DNA of 20,200 bases from Deltaproteobacteria bacterium (GCA_013153415.1 JAADEO010000005.1:1-20200), one strand, 5' to 3'; shown: positions 7,398 to 14,729, counted from the stretch's first letter. The notes: generated from the letters alone by a model not told the origin. Translations and numbers: made by a program.

Positions 7398-8738
7398 TTA
7401 AGGCGAGCTTATTTCATCTTTCAATTTATTGATAAGATTAGCTGTTTTTCGATTCATTTGAATCTCTTTAGCGATTTTTCTACAGGCATGCATGACTGTT
7501 GCGTGATCTTTGCCGCCAAACTTGCTACCGATTTCCGGGAACGATTCGTCAGTGATCTCCCGGGCCAGGTACATGGCTACCTGGCGAGGAAAAACGACAT
7601 TGCTGGTTCTTTTCCGGGAGAGGATGTCCTTGGTGCTGATCTTGAAATGGGTGGCCACATATTTGATAATCTCCTCGGTGGTTACGGTGACTTCATCCCA
7701 GGAGAGGATATTGAGTTCTTCCAGAGTCTTGCGGGCGAAGGGTTTGTCGATTATCTTGCGTTCTTCGAACGAAGCGTACATGGCGATCCGGTTCAGAGTG
7801 CCGATAATGCGTCTGATATCGAGATTGGAAAGGTGTTCGGCGAGAAAGAATGCGACATCTTTTTCCAGAGGGATATTTTCCTGCTTGGCCTTGGTTATGA
7901 GAATGGCGACCAGGGTCTCCCGGTCGGGGGGTTGGATATCGGCGATCAGGCCCATCTGAAATCGCGAGCGCAGACGGTTCTCCAGCTTGGGAATATCGTT
8001 GGGAAGCTGATCGCTGGTCATGACGATCTGCTTTTGATTCTGTTCCAGGGTATTGAAGGTGTGGAAAAATTCCTCTTCGGTACTGTCTTTGCCGGCGATA
8101 AACTGGATATCGTCAATCAGAAGTACATCGACCTGACGGTACTTGTTACGGAATTCGGCCATCTTTTTTTCCATCAGGGCATCAACCATTTCGTTGGTGA
8201 AATCTTCGGAGGTGACATAGCAGATATTGCTATCCGGCTGATGTTGTTTGATATAATTGCCGATAGCGTTGAGAAGGTGGGTTTTACCGAGCCCCGGAAC
8301 GCTGTAGATGAAAAGTGGATTGTAGCTGGTGCCGGGCTGCTGGGCTACGGCCAGGGCGGCGGCATGTGAGAATTTGTTGGGTGAACCGACAACGAAGTTT
8401 TCAAAAGTGAATTCCGGTTTGAGGTTATCGCGGGCCAGACCGTTGCGGGAGTTGCCGTTGGGAAGCGGGCTCTTTTTAACTATCGGTCTTTTCTTCTTAC
8501 TGACCCGGGACTTTACCGCAACCGGTTTTCCCATGATCTGGGAAGCTTTGCGGGAAATGATATCGCTGTGATTATCTTTGATCCACTCCTTGACGAAACT
8601 GTTGGGAAATTCGAGAATCAGGGTGTTTTCGGAAAGTCCCTTGATCTCGATATCCCGAAAGAAAGAGTAGAAATCCCGATCGCTGATCTCTTTCTTCACC
8701 TCATCCAGAATCTGCGACCAGAATTTTTCCTTGTCCAT
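7398..8738 (-). CDS. dnaA: Chromosomal replication initiator DnaA
   Basis: DnaA is the AAA+ ATPase that binds DnaA boxes and opens the origin. The 446-residue protein starts MDKEKFWSQILDEV. Domain I covers about 1-75 and a short basic linker about 76-105. The AAA+ core spans about 108-340, with Walker A SVPGLGKT at 146-153, Walker B DVLLIDD near 204-210, and the Arg finger in RSRF (R259). DNA-binding domain IV covers about 350-446, with EIGSKFGGKDHATVMHA. Two variations are visible: the first Walker A Gly is Ser146, and the usual Arg of GGRDH is Lys410. The ATG at 8738 follows CAGGAAA at 7-base spacing. A longer frame reaching 8822 adds a non-homologous hydrophobic leader and was rejected. 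Confidence 0.97.
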   Translation of the reverse strand: MDKEKFWSQILDEVKKEISDRDFYSFFRDIEIKGLSENTLILEFPNSFVKEWIKDNHSDIISRKASQIMGKPVAVKSRVSKKKRPIVKKSPLPNGNSRNGLARDNLKPEFTFENFVVGSPNKFSHAAALAVAQQPGTSYNPLFIYSVPGLGKTHLLNAIGNYIKQHQPDSNICYVTSEDFTNEMVDALMEKKMAEFRNKYRQVDVLLIDDIQFIAGKDSTEEEFFHTFNTLEQNQKQIVMTSDQLPNDIPKLENRLRSRFQMGLIADIQPPDRETLVAILITKAKQENIPLEKDVAFFLAEHLSNLDIRRIIGTLNRIAMYASFEERKIIDKPFARKTLEELNILSWDEVTVTTEEIIKYVATHFKISTKDILSRKRTSNVVFPRQVAMYLAREITDESFPEIGSKFGGKDHATVMHACRKIAKEIQMNRKTANLINKLKDEISSP

Positions 8739-8812
8739 ACCGGTATTTCCTGAAAAAACTAATAAAAACAAATAGTTGAATTTAACAACAAGGATTTGAT
8801 GTAGAACCTGTA

Positions 8813-8841
8813 GATATACCATAATCGCACTCTTTTGACAA
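8813..8841 (-). promoter_or_regulatory. Predicted dnaA promoter
   Basis: On the reverse strand TTGTCA (8841-8836, 5 of 6) is followed after 17 bases by TATATC (8818-8813, 4 of 6). Transcription would start near 8806, giving a leader of roughly 70 nt before the dnaA ATG. Its -35 overlaps the -35 of the opposing cbiB promoter. Confidence 0.45.
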
Positions 8842-8861
8842 CTGCAAAGTTTTACTATAGT
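8835..8861 (+). promoter_or_regulatory. Predicted cbiB-cobD promoter
   Basis: A perfect TTGACA (8835-8840) is followed by TATAGT (8856-8861, 5 of 6). The spacer is 15 bases, shorter than ideal. It lies about 40 bp before the cbiB ATG. No cobalamin riboswitch could fit in this short leader. Confidence 0.45.
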
Positions 8862-8902
8862 TAGGGACCCGCAATTGTTTTCTGGAGGAACGGAAGAAAT
8901 TC

Positions 8903-9862
8903 ATGAGTATTGATATGATGGTTGTTTTTCTGTTGGCGCTGGCTGCCGATTTCTGTTTTGGCGATGATCTTACCGGAAGATATCATCCTGTAATAGCTAT
9001 CGGCCGGCTGATTGAATTACTGGAACGTCGTCTTTATCCCCCGGAGCGGGATTCAGGACGGGAGTTGCGCAACGGAGCGTATCTGACTGTCCTGGTGGTA
9101 ACGGCGACGGGATTGGGGATCGCATTGCTGCTGGTGCTTGGTCAAGCACTCGGGTCTTTGGTCTACTATCCACTCCGGTTTTTTCTGCTATATGCTCTGC
9201 TGGCTTGTGGCGGTCTGGCCCGGGAGGCGATCCGGGTAATCGAGATTTTGGAGAATGAGGGTCTGGAAGAGGGGCGTCGGGCGCTGTCCGGAATAGTCGG
9301 GCGGGAAACCGGCAAACTGCAAGAGGATGATATTTTCCGGGCGGTTATCGAGACCGTGGCGGAAAACCTGAGTGACGGGGTGATAGCCCCGCTTTTCTAT
9401 TTCATGATTGGCGGTCTTCCCCTGGCCTGGGCCTATAAAGCGGTAAATACATTGGATTCGATGCTGGGTTATAAAAATGACCGCTATCTCTATTTCGGTC
9501 GTTTCGCCGCCCGTCTGGATGATTTTCTCAATTTCATTCCCGCAAGGATCAGTGCTTTGCTGATCCTTCTGGCCGCCGTCCTTCAGGGTCTCGATCCGTT
9601 GTCCGGGTGGCGGGTCCTGTGCCGAGACCGCCGGGCCCACTCCAGTCCCAACAGTGGCTGGCCGGAAGCGGCCATGGCGGGAATCCTGGGAATACGTCTC
9701 GGCGGGGACAACTATTATCACGGAAAGCTGGTCCGGAAACCGTATATCGGCGATAACCGGGAAACGGTTTCCCGGGAGGCGGTGTTCATGGCGGTGACGA
9801 ATCTCTATTTGAGTTCGGCCATTTTCGCAGCACTGATCACTGTTGGTTTTCTATTTTTCTGA
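8903..9862 (+). CDS. cbiB: Adenosylcobinamide-phosphate synthase CbiB
   Basis: CbiB is an integral membrane enzyme that attaches the aminopropanol (phosphate) linker to adenosylcobyric acid, giving adenosylcobinamide (phosphate) late in cobalamin synthesis. The 319-residue protein shows the family's N-terminal pattern (GRYHPVIAIGRLIELLE), the central NLSDGVIAPLFYF and AYKAVNTLDSMLGYKN blocks, and HSSPNSGWPEAAMAG. Hydrophobic helices lie near residues 5-18, 48-65, 72-90, 152-172, 205-225 and at the C-terminus. A purine-rich ribosome site (GGAGGAACGGAAG) precedes the ATG. The next gene follows 13 bp after the stop and encodes the enzyme that supplies the aminopropanol precursor, so the two form a functional pair. 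In E. coli-type naming the same protein is sometimes called CobD, which invites confusion with the neighbour. Confidence 0.93.
   Translation: MSIDMMVVFLLALAADFCFGDDLTGRYHPVIAIGRLIELLERRLYPPERDSGRELRNGAYLTVLVVTATGLGIALLLVLGQALGSLVYYPLRFFLLYALLACGGLAREAIRVIEILENEGLEEGRRALSGIVGRETGKLQEDDIFRAVIETVAENLSDGVIAPLFYFMIGGLPLAWAYKAVNTLDSMLGYKNDRYLYFGRFAARLDDFLNFIPARISALLILLAAVLQGLDPLSGWRVLCRDRRAHSSPNSGWPEAAMAGILGIRLGGDNYYHGKLVRKPYIGDNRETVSREAVFMAVTNLYLSSAIFAALITVGFLFF
9757..9775. repeat. Inverted repeat inside cbiB (9-bp arms)
   Basis: CCGGGAAAC and GTTTCCCGG flank a single G, giving a nearly perfect 19-bp palindrome near the cbiB 3' end. A protein-coding explanation (codons for a conserved segment) is possible. 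Confidence 0.6.
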
Positions 9863-9875
9863 GCGGGGTTTTCTG

Positions 9876-10979
9876 GTGGATGACAATCGCGATACGATTT
9901 TGCCGGTTCACGGTGGGGGGGTTTTCAGAAAAGCTTCCGAATCCGGGATTCCGGTTGCTGAAATTATCGATTTTTCGGCCAATATCAATCCTTTGGGGTT
10001 GCCTGCCGGGGTTGACGCGGTATTATGTGACAGTCTGCGTTACCTGGCGCATTATCCTGAAATCGACGGCGACGGACTCGCACGGCAGATAGCCCGCCGC
10101 CACCGGTTGGAGAGGGTGAATGTTCTGGTCGGAAACGGTTCCACGGCCCTGATCTATCTTCTGGCCCGGGTTTTGAAACCGGGAAAGGCTCTTTTATGGT
10201 CACCGACCTTTACCGAGTACGGGCGGGCCTTGAAGCTGGTTTCCTGCCGGGTTGAAAACCTGATCAGTTGGAGGGAGGGCGAAAAATTTCCATTGAAGGA
10301 GATGATCCGTCAGACTCTGCGAAGCGAGCCCGAGCTGATTTTTATCTGTAATCCCAACAATCCGACCGGCAGCCTCTGGCTGCCGGAAGAGTTGGAGCAG
10401 GTGATCCGGGCCTGTGAGCAGGCCCGGATCACCTGTTGCATCGATGAAGCTTTTATCGATTTCGTCGGTCCCGGCTACTCCCTGGCCGACCGTATCGCAA
10501 GATTCGACAACCTGATAATTCTGCGCTCTCTGACCAAGATCTATGCCCTGGCCGGGCTGCGTTGCGGTTATCTACTCTGCAGCAGCGGCATCGGTCGGCG
10601 ATTACAGCCTTTTGTAGAACCCTGGAGCGTTAGCTATCCGGCCCTTGAGGCAGCCGCCGCGGCCCTGGCGAATGACGTCGGATTTTTAGCGGAAACGGTA
10701 GCCTTCATAGAGTCTCAGAGGAGATATCTTTATTCGCAGCTACAGGAGCTTGGTTATCTCTCTCCCTATCTGTCCCGGGCCAATTACATCCTGGCGAAAA
10801 TGAGCGATGACGGCAAAGCCAGTAAAAAATTGACTGATTATCTGTTCCAAAAACACTGGATCATGGTACGCACCTGTGAAGATTATGCCGGGTTGGATAA
10901 AAGCTACCTGCGGATGGCGGTAAAAGGAGAGGATGACAACCGGAAACTGATCGATGCCCTGCGCAATTTTGAATTTTGA
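9876..10979 (+). CDS. cobD: L-threonine-O-3-phosphate decarboxylase (CobD/CobC-type PLP enzyme)
   Basis: This is a fold-type I PLP enzyme of the histidinol-phosphate aminotransferase branch. Next to cbiB it most likely decarboxylates threonine phosphate to aminopropanol phosphate, the linker used by CbiB. From a GTG start (VDDNRDTILPVHGG) it has 367 residues. It shows the CobD/CobC opening HGG and DFSANINPLG, the PLP-site segments CNPNNPTG (about 158-165) and IDEAFIDF (Asp at about 190), and the Schiff-base Lys221 in SLTKIYALAGLRCGY. The GTG at 9876 is preferred over a TTG at 9843, which overlaps cbiB; neither has a strong ribosome site. A perfect 17-bp-arm hairpin lies inside the gene. A histidinol-phosphate aminotransferase is the main alternative, but the N-terminal motif and the neighbour favour CobD. 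Confidence 0.85.
   Translation: MDDNRDTILPVHGGGVFRKASESGIPVAEIIDFSANINPLGLPAGVDAVLCDSLRYLAHYPEIDGDGLARQIARRHRLERVNVLVGNGSTALIYLLARVLKPGKALLWSPTFTEYGRALKLVSCRVENLISWREGEKFPLKEMIRQTLRSEPELIFICNPNNPTGSLWLPEELEQVIRACEQARITCCIDEAFIDFVGPGYSLADRIARFDNLIILRSLTKIYALAGLRCGYLLCSSGIGRRLQPFVEPWSVSYPALEAAAAALANDVGFLAETVAFIESQRRYLYSQLQELGYLSPYLSRANYILAKMSDDGKASKKLTDYLFQKHWIMVRTCEDYAGLDKSYLRMAVKGEDDNRKLIDALRNFEF
10398..10435. repeat. Perfect 17-bp-arm inverted repeat inside cobD
   Basis: The arms CAGGTGATCCGGGCCTG (10398-10414) and its exact complement (10419-10435) are separated by the 4-base loop TGAG. The reading frame passes through intact. No T-run follows, so it is not a standard terminator. Confidence 0.95.
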
Positions 10980-11013
10980 TGGCTTATTAGGTTTATTTTC
11001 CGCCTGGGGTAAG

Positions 11014-11062
11014 CCACGAAATTGCACGAAACGGGCAAGTGTTGTCTGTTTCGTGGTTTTTT
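11014..11062 (+). terminator. Rho-independent terminator after cobD
   Basis: A hairpin pairs CACGAAAC (11025-11032) with GTTTCGTG (11048-11055), followed by TTTTTT at 11057-11062. An alternative left arm, CCACGAAA (11014-11021), can pair with the same right arm. It lies between the convergent ends of cobD and motB. The rest of the 165-bp gap shows nothing clear. Confidence 0.6.
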
Positions 11063-11144
11063 GTGATCTTTCGAGGCTAAAGCACGTATTTGCAACCCTC
11101 GGAAATGCTTCTTGGGTGCGGGCCGGAAAGATTTGTTCGGGTTG

Positions 11145-11891
11145 TTACTCCCTGCTCTTGGCGTCTTTCTTGAAATGGAATTCGACGCGCCGGTTCTTGG
11201 CCCGGTTTTCCGGAGTGGTATTGGGGACCAGGGGACGGGTATCGGCGTAGCCGACCGCCATCAGCCGGTTGGCGGGGATGTCGTAATGACTGATCAGGTA
11301 GCGCAGAACAGCGGTCGCCCGGGCTGAAGAGAGTTCCCAGTTGGAAGGATAGATGGGAGATTTTATGGGAATGTTGTCGGTATGGCCTTCGATCGCCAGG
11401 GGGTAGTCATGCTCTTTGATGATCTTGGCGATATCGCCGAGAAATTTTTCGAAATCAGGTTTCAGCTTGGCTGAGCCGCCGTCGAAACTGAAGGTGCCGT
11501 TGACCGTGAGGATGACACCTTCATCGTCAATCTTGACTTCGGTCTTGTCTTCCAGGTTCTGCTCCTCCACGGTCTTGCGAATCTTTTCCCCCATCTCCAT
11601 CATGTCGATGGTCCGGTCCTCCTCCTCCGAGAGCTGGATCGAGACCGGGGTATCGGAACGGTTCTCGAATGAACCCGGGTTTTCCACCTGGGTGCCGAAA
11701 GCATCCTTGACGGAGCCGGCCATTTCCCGGAATTTGACCACGTCCATATTGGCGAATGAGAGCAGCAGGACGAAAAAGGTCATCAGCAGGGTGGCGAGGT
11801 CGGCAAAGGTCGCCATCCAGGCCGGCGCACCCTCCTCGCAGGGCGGACAATCAGCCTCCTGACACTCCTGTTGTACCTGTTCTTCAGCCAT
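11145..11891 (-). CDS. motB: Flagellar stator protein MotB
   Basis: MotB forms, with MotA, the ion-conducting stator that turns the flagellar motor; its OmpA-like domain anchors the unit to peptidoglycan. The 248-residue protein has one membrane helix (about 26-48) preceded by GAPAWMATFADL, where Asp31 is the ion-binding aspartate. A plug and linker follow, then an OmpA domain (about 120-240) with IEGHTDNIPI and NRRVEF. An N-terminal cluster, Cys10, Cys15 and Cys18, lies just before the helix on the cytoplasmic side. The start is 6 bp after the motA stop, with no strong ribosome site, so translation is probably coupled. Whether the stator uses H+ or Na+ cannot be settled here. Confidence 0.95.
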   Translation of the reverse strand: MAEEQVQQECQEADCPPCEEGAPAWMATFADLATLLMTFFVLLLSFANMDVVKFREMAGSVKDAFGTQVENPGSFENRSDTPVSIQLSEEEDRTIDMMEMGEKIRKTVEEQNLEDKTEVKIDDEGVILTVNGTFSFDGGSAKLKPDFEKFLGDIAKIIKEHDYPLAIEGHTDNIPIKSPIYPSNWELSSARATAVLRYLISHYDIPANRLMAVGYADTRPLVPNTTPENRAKNRRVEFHFKKDAKSRE

Positions 11892-11897
11892 CTGCGG

Positions 11898-12659
11898 TTA
11901 CTCGCTGTCTGCCGGTTTACGTTGGGCCGGGGAGAGAAAGGCCTCGAGTTTGCTTCTCACGATGATCGGGTTGTCGCCTTCCAGAATGGCGAGAACTCCT
12001 TGGATGGTTACCTCCATCATCAATACCTCTTCACCCGATTTGCCGGCCAGTTTTTCGGAAATCGGGATGGCAATGATATTGGCGAGCAGGGCGCCATAGA
12101 AGGTGGTCAGCAGGGCGACCGCCATGGCCGGACCGATGGAGCTGGGGTCGTCTAAGCTCTGGAGCATCTGGACCAGACCGATCAGGGTTCCGATCATGCC
12201 GTAGGCCGGCCCCATGGCCCCGAGGAATTTGAAAACCGCCTGTCCGGATTGATGGCGCTGCTTCATGAAGCCGATCTCGGTCCGCAAAATCGAATTGACC
12301 AGGTTGGGAGCGGTGCCGTCGACCACCAGGCGGATGCCCTTGGCCAGGAAGGGGTCGTCGATCTCCTCCTTTTCGAGAGCGATAATGCTCTCTTTCCGGG
12401 CCTTGACCGCCAACTCGACGATCTTTTCGATGACCGTATCCGGGGACTGTTTGGGACTGAAGAAGGCTTTCAGGGCGATTTTGATGGAGCCGATTACAGT
12501 GCTTAAGGGAAAAGCGATCAGCATAGCCGCAACCGAGCCCCCGACAACCACGAGGATCGAAGGCGGGTCGATAAACGGGGTCAGGCCGCTGCCCATCATG
12601 ATCGCGCCGAGTACCAGGCCGACACCAGAGATGATTCCGAGAATGGTTGCTATATCCAT
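11898..12659 (-). CDS. motA: Flagellar stator protein MotA
   Basis: MotA is the four-helix stator subunit that couples ion flow to rotor torque. The 253-residue protein has two N-terminal helices (about 5-22 and 33-52) and a large cytoplasmic loop. Two further helices follow at about 145-168 and 178-200. Arg88 and Glu96 match the loop charges that contact FliG in PomA/MotA. Pro151 and Pro199 match the two functional helix prolines. The length matches the PomA-type group. Upstream is fapA, 38 bp away, and downstream motB, 6 bp away, so the three form one operon. No strong ribosome site precedes the ATG. Confidence 0.95.
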   Translation of the reverse strand: MDIATILGIISGVGLVLGAIMMGSGLTPFIDPPSILVVVGGSVAAMLIAFPLSTVIGSIKIALKAFFSPKQSPDTVIEKIVELAVKARKESIIALEKEEIDDPFLAKGIRLVVDGTAPNLVNSILRTEIGFMKQRHQSGQAVFKFLGAMGPAYGMIGTLIGLVQMLQSLDDPSSIGPAMAVALLTTFYGALLANIIAIPISEKLAGKSGEEVLMMEVTIQGVLAILEGDNPIIVRSKLEAFLSPAQRKPADSE

Positions 12660-12697
12660 ATCGTTCTACATGTTCTTCTGGTAAAGGTTTGATGGAT

Positions 12698-13861
12698 TCA
12701 TTGCCGTCCGGAGGCCGGCACGATCTCTTCGCTGGCCTCGGGATTGGTTAACACAACTTTTCCGCTCTCCTCCTCAATACGTTTTTCCGCATCGCGGATG
12801 ACCAAATGGACGCCGCTGAAAAGGTGAGTGGTAACCTGGAGGATGCAGTCGGAATTGGCGCTTTTGAACTCGGCTACCCGCTTTTCGAGATCTTCGCACT
12901 GCCGCCGGGCCTGGTTGAGTTTGGTTTCAAGAAAGCCGAGTTTGTTTTCCGTCAGTTCCCGTTCCTCCTGCAGACGGTGGGCTTCAGCGGGAGTGACTTC
13001 GCCATCTTCATGCTGCAAAAAAGTGTTGATCTGTTCGATACGGCCCTGCAAATCGGCTATTTCACTTTCCACCTCGGCCAGTTCGGCCTGGGCCTGGAGC
13101 AGTTTTCGGGTCAGAAACGGGTCGCAGCCCAGGATGACCTCGGTCGGGGTGGCCCATTTGGCGCCGAGAACTGCGGTATACAGAGAGTTTCCCGCGGCGC
13201 TGTGGCCTCCCACCAGTACGGCATCCTGGTGGCAGAGAATGATGTTCTTTCGGGCCCTGATGTCACTGTGCAGGGATGATTTAGCGATGAAAATGTTTTT
13301 TCCAGCCTCGATATACGAATTTTCGAGGTATTTGCACCAGAGATTGGCGCCGCAGACCAGCGGATTATCCTGGCAGGCGACGATGCCGCCATGGCAGACC
13401 AGATTGCCACGGCATTCGACCCGGGCGTTTTCAATGCTGCCGGTAACCGTCAGGTTATCGGCCCGGACGCTGAAGCCGGACATGATTGAACCGTTGACCA
13501 CAACATCTCCGGGGCAGTCGATATTGCCGGTACGGAAATTGACGTCGCCGGAGATGGCCAGAAAATCGTTGATCGTGATTTTCCCATCTGCAAAAACCGG
13601 AAACCCTTCCCTGCGGCTGCGGATCAAAAGTTGCGATCCCTCTTCGCACAGTTCTACGGCAGGGGAGAGGAGGTCTTCCGGTTTCTCTACCGTCAGATCC
13701 GTTGTCGAGGTGGCGGACGGATCTATGGGTTCGAGATGGGCCAGCGGCTGGCCGGGCTCGATTCGAACCGCCTGATGTGCCCGATGGTAGTCAATCGTGG
13801 CTCCGGGATCGGGCTTTTCATCCGCGTGACGACCAAAGTGGAAAATAACACGATAGCTCAT
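12698..13861 (-). CDS. fapA: FapA-family (DUF342) protein
   Basis: This is a DUF342/FapA polypeptide, a family often found near motility and cell-envelope genes; its molecular role is poorly known. The 387-residue protein has three parts. A short N-terminal region (1-90) comes first. Repeated Val/Gly/Asn turns at about 93-245 (ISGDVNFRTGNIDCPGDVVV and similar) predict a right-handed beta-helix. A strongly heptad-like coiled coil follows at about 252-335, then a C-terminal strand region. It is shorter at the N-terminus than many FapA proteins. No Shine-Dalgarno site precedes the ATG, and the predicted promoter leaves a leader of only about 11 nt. It leads the motA-motB operon, which suggests a role in motility, by association only. 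Confidence 0.85.
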   Translation of the reverse strand: MSYRVIFHFGRHADEKPDPGATIDYHRAHQAVRIEPGQPLAHLEPIDPSATSTTDLTVEKPEDLLSPAVELCEEGSQLLIRSRREGFPVFADGKITINDFLAISGDVNFRTGNIDCPGDVVVNGSIMSGFSVRADNLTVTGSIENARVECRGNLVCHGGIVACQDNPLVCGANLWCKYLENSYIEAGKNIFIAKSSLHSDIRARKNIILCHQDAVLVGGHSAAGNSLYTAVLGAKWATPTEVILGCDPFLTRKLLQAQAELAEVESEIADLQGRIEQINTFLQHEDGEVTPAEAHRLQEERELTENKLGFLETKLNQARRQCEDLEKRVAEFKSANSDCILQVTTHLFSGVHLVIRDAEKRIEEESGKVVLTNPEASEEIVPASGRQ

Positions 13862-13868
13862 AAATGGC

Positions 13869-13896
13869 TTGACTTTTTTATTGTATACTATATACT
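13869..13896 (+). promoter_or_regulatory. Predicted promoter for the first GntR gene
   Basis: TTGACT (13869-13874, 5 of 6) and TATACT (13891-13896, 5 of 6) are separated by 16 bases. The start point would be near 13903, leaving about 108 nt before the gntR ATG. The spacer contains the palindrome-like site at 13880-13891. Confidence 0.55.
13880..13891. promoter_or_regulatory. Candidate GntR/FCD operator
   Basis: ATTGTATACTAT is one base away from the perfect palindrome ATTGTATACAAT, a form known for operators of several FCD-type GntR regulators. It covers the fapA -10 and sits in the spacer of the gntR promoter, so one bound dimer could block both. Confidence 0.55.
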
Positions 13897-13908
13897 CGAG
13901 CGCTTCAA
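13880..13908 (-). promoter_or_regulatory. Predicted fapA-motA-motB promoter
   Basis: On the reverse strand TTGAAG (13908-13903, 4 of 6) and TACAAT (13885-13880, 5 of 6) are separated by 17 bases. The ATG begins 18 bases past the -10, giving a very short leader. It faces and overlaps the promoter of the divergent GntR gene. Confidence 0.5.
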
Positions 13909-14010
13909 GAACTCTAGGGGAATAGGATTGCAGGCTTACATTCCCACCTCCGAACTATTCCATATTTTTACGATTTTATCCATAAGTTTTTTTCTCTGCC
14001 ACGGTTTTTT

Positions 14011-14688
14011 ATGAAAAATATCTCCGCCGTAATCTCCGGTCATAAAACACTCCGGGAAAAAATTGTCGAAGTCCTGAGGGAAACCATTATCCGGCAGAAA
14101 ATCCGTCCGGGTGAAAGAATTACCGAGTTGGAGGTCGCCGAACGTTTTGGCATCAGCCGTACTCCGATCCGGGAAGCTTTTCGCCAGCTCGAATCGGAAG
14201 GTTTTCTGACCATTATTCCCCGCAAGGGGGCGATAGTTTCGGATATCAAGGAACAGGATATCAGGGATTTCTACGAGATCAAAGGTGTCCTCGAAGGGTA
14301 TGCCGCCCGTCAGGCCGTGTCCCGGATGACGGAAAAAGATATCGATCGTCTGATTTTACTGAATGAGGAGATCAGGGAGTGCGCTCAGCGTCAGGATGTT
14401 TCCGGTATGACCCGGGCCCATAATGCCTTTCATAACCTGATCCTGGAAAGTTGCGGCAATCATAAGATCCAGCAGGTGGTGGCCGGCCTGGTGCGGCAGT
14501 TTCTGCGTTTCCGTTTTTATGTCGCCTCCCTGGTTCATGTCGAAGCTATACTGCGGGAGCACTCGGAAATCGTTGAGGCCATCAGGGAGCGCGACGCCGA
14601 TAAAGCCGAGGCCTGCATGGTGAAAAATGCGCAACTGGGGCTCGAGGTTCTGTTGAAGGAGTTTGCCTCCGGTGATCGGGAAAGGTAG
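14011..14688 (+). CDS. GntR-family (FCD) transcriptional regulator, copy 1
   Basis: This is a DNA-binding regulator with an N-terminal winged helix-turn-helix and a C-terminal FCD ligand domain; such proteins usually sense small organic acids or sugars. The 225-residue protein has its HTH at about 15-80, including FGISRTPIREAFRQLESEGF and IIPRKGAIV. The FCD domain runs from about 85 to 215. Candidate metal ligands are His137, His141 and His184. The Asp usual at the first position is His, and the last family His is not obvious (Asn206 nearby). No ribosome site precedes the ATG, which follows a T-rich tract. It diverges from fapA across a shared promoter region and probably regulates itself and fapA-motAB. 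The ligand is unknown. Confidence 0.9.
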   Translation: MKNISAVISGHKTLREKIVEVLRETIIRQKIRPGERITELEVAERFGISRTPIREAFRQLESEGFLTIIPRKGAIVSDIKEQDIRDFYEIKGVLEGYAARQAVSRMTEKDIDRLILLNEEIRECAQRQDVSGMTRAHNAFHNLILESCGNHKIQQVVAGLVRQFLRFRFYVASLVHVEAILREHSEIVEAIRERDADKAEACMVKNAQLGLEVLLKEFASGDRER

Positions 14689-14729
14689 AGTCTGGCGAAA
14701 TGAGTTGCGCTCAAGTCCTATTAAAAGAC

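Noticed and set aside
8739..8822. Longer DnaA start
   Set aside because: The added 28 residues form a hydrophobic leader foreign to DnaA, and the predicted dnaA promoter lies at this end. The ATG at 8738 has a good ribosome site.
8862..8902. Possible cobalamin riboswitch before cbiB
   Set aside because: The leader is only about 35-40 nt, far too short for a B12 riboswitch, and no B12-box-like sequence was seen.
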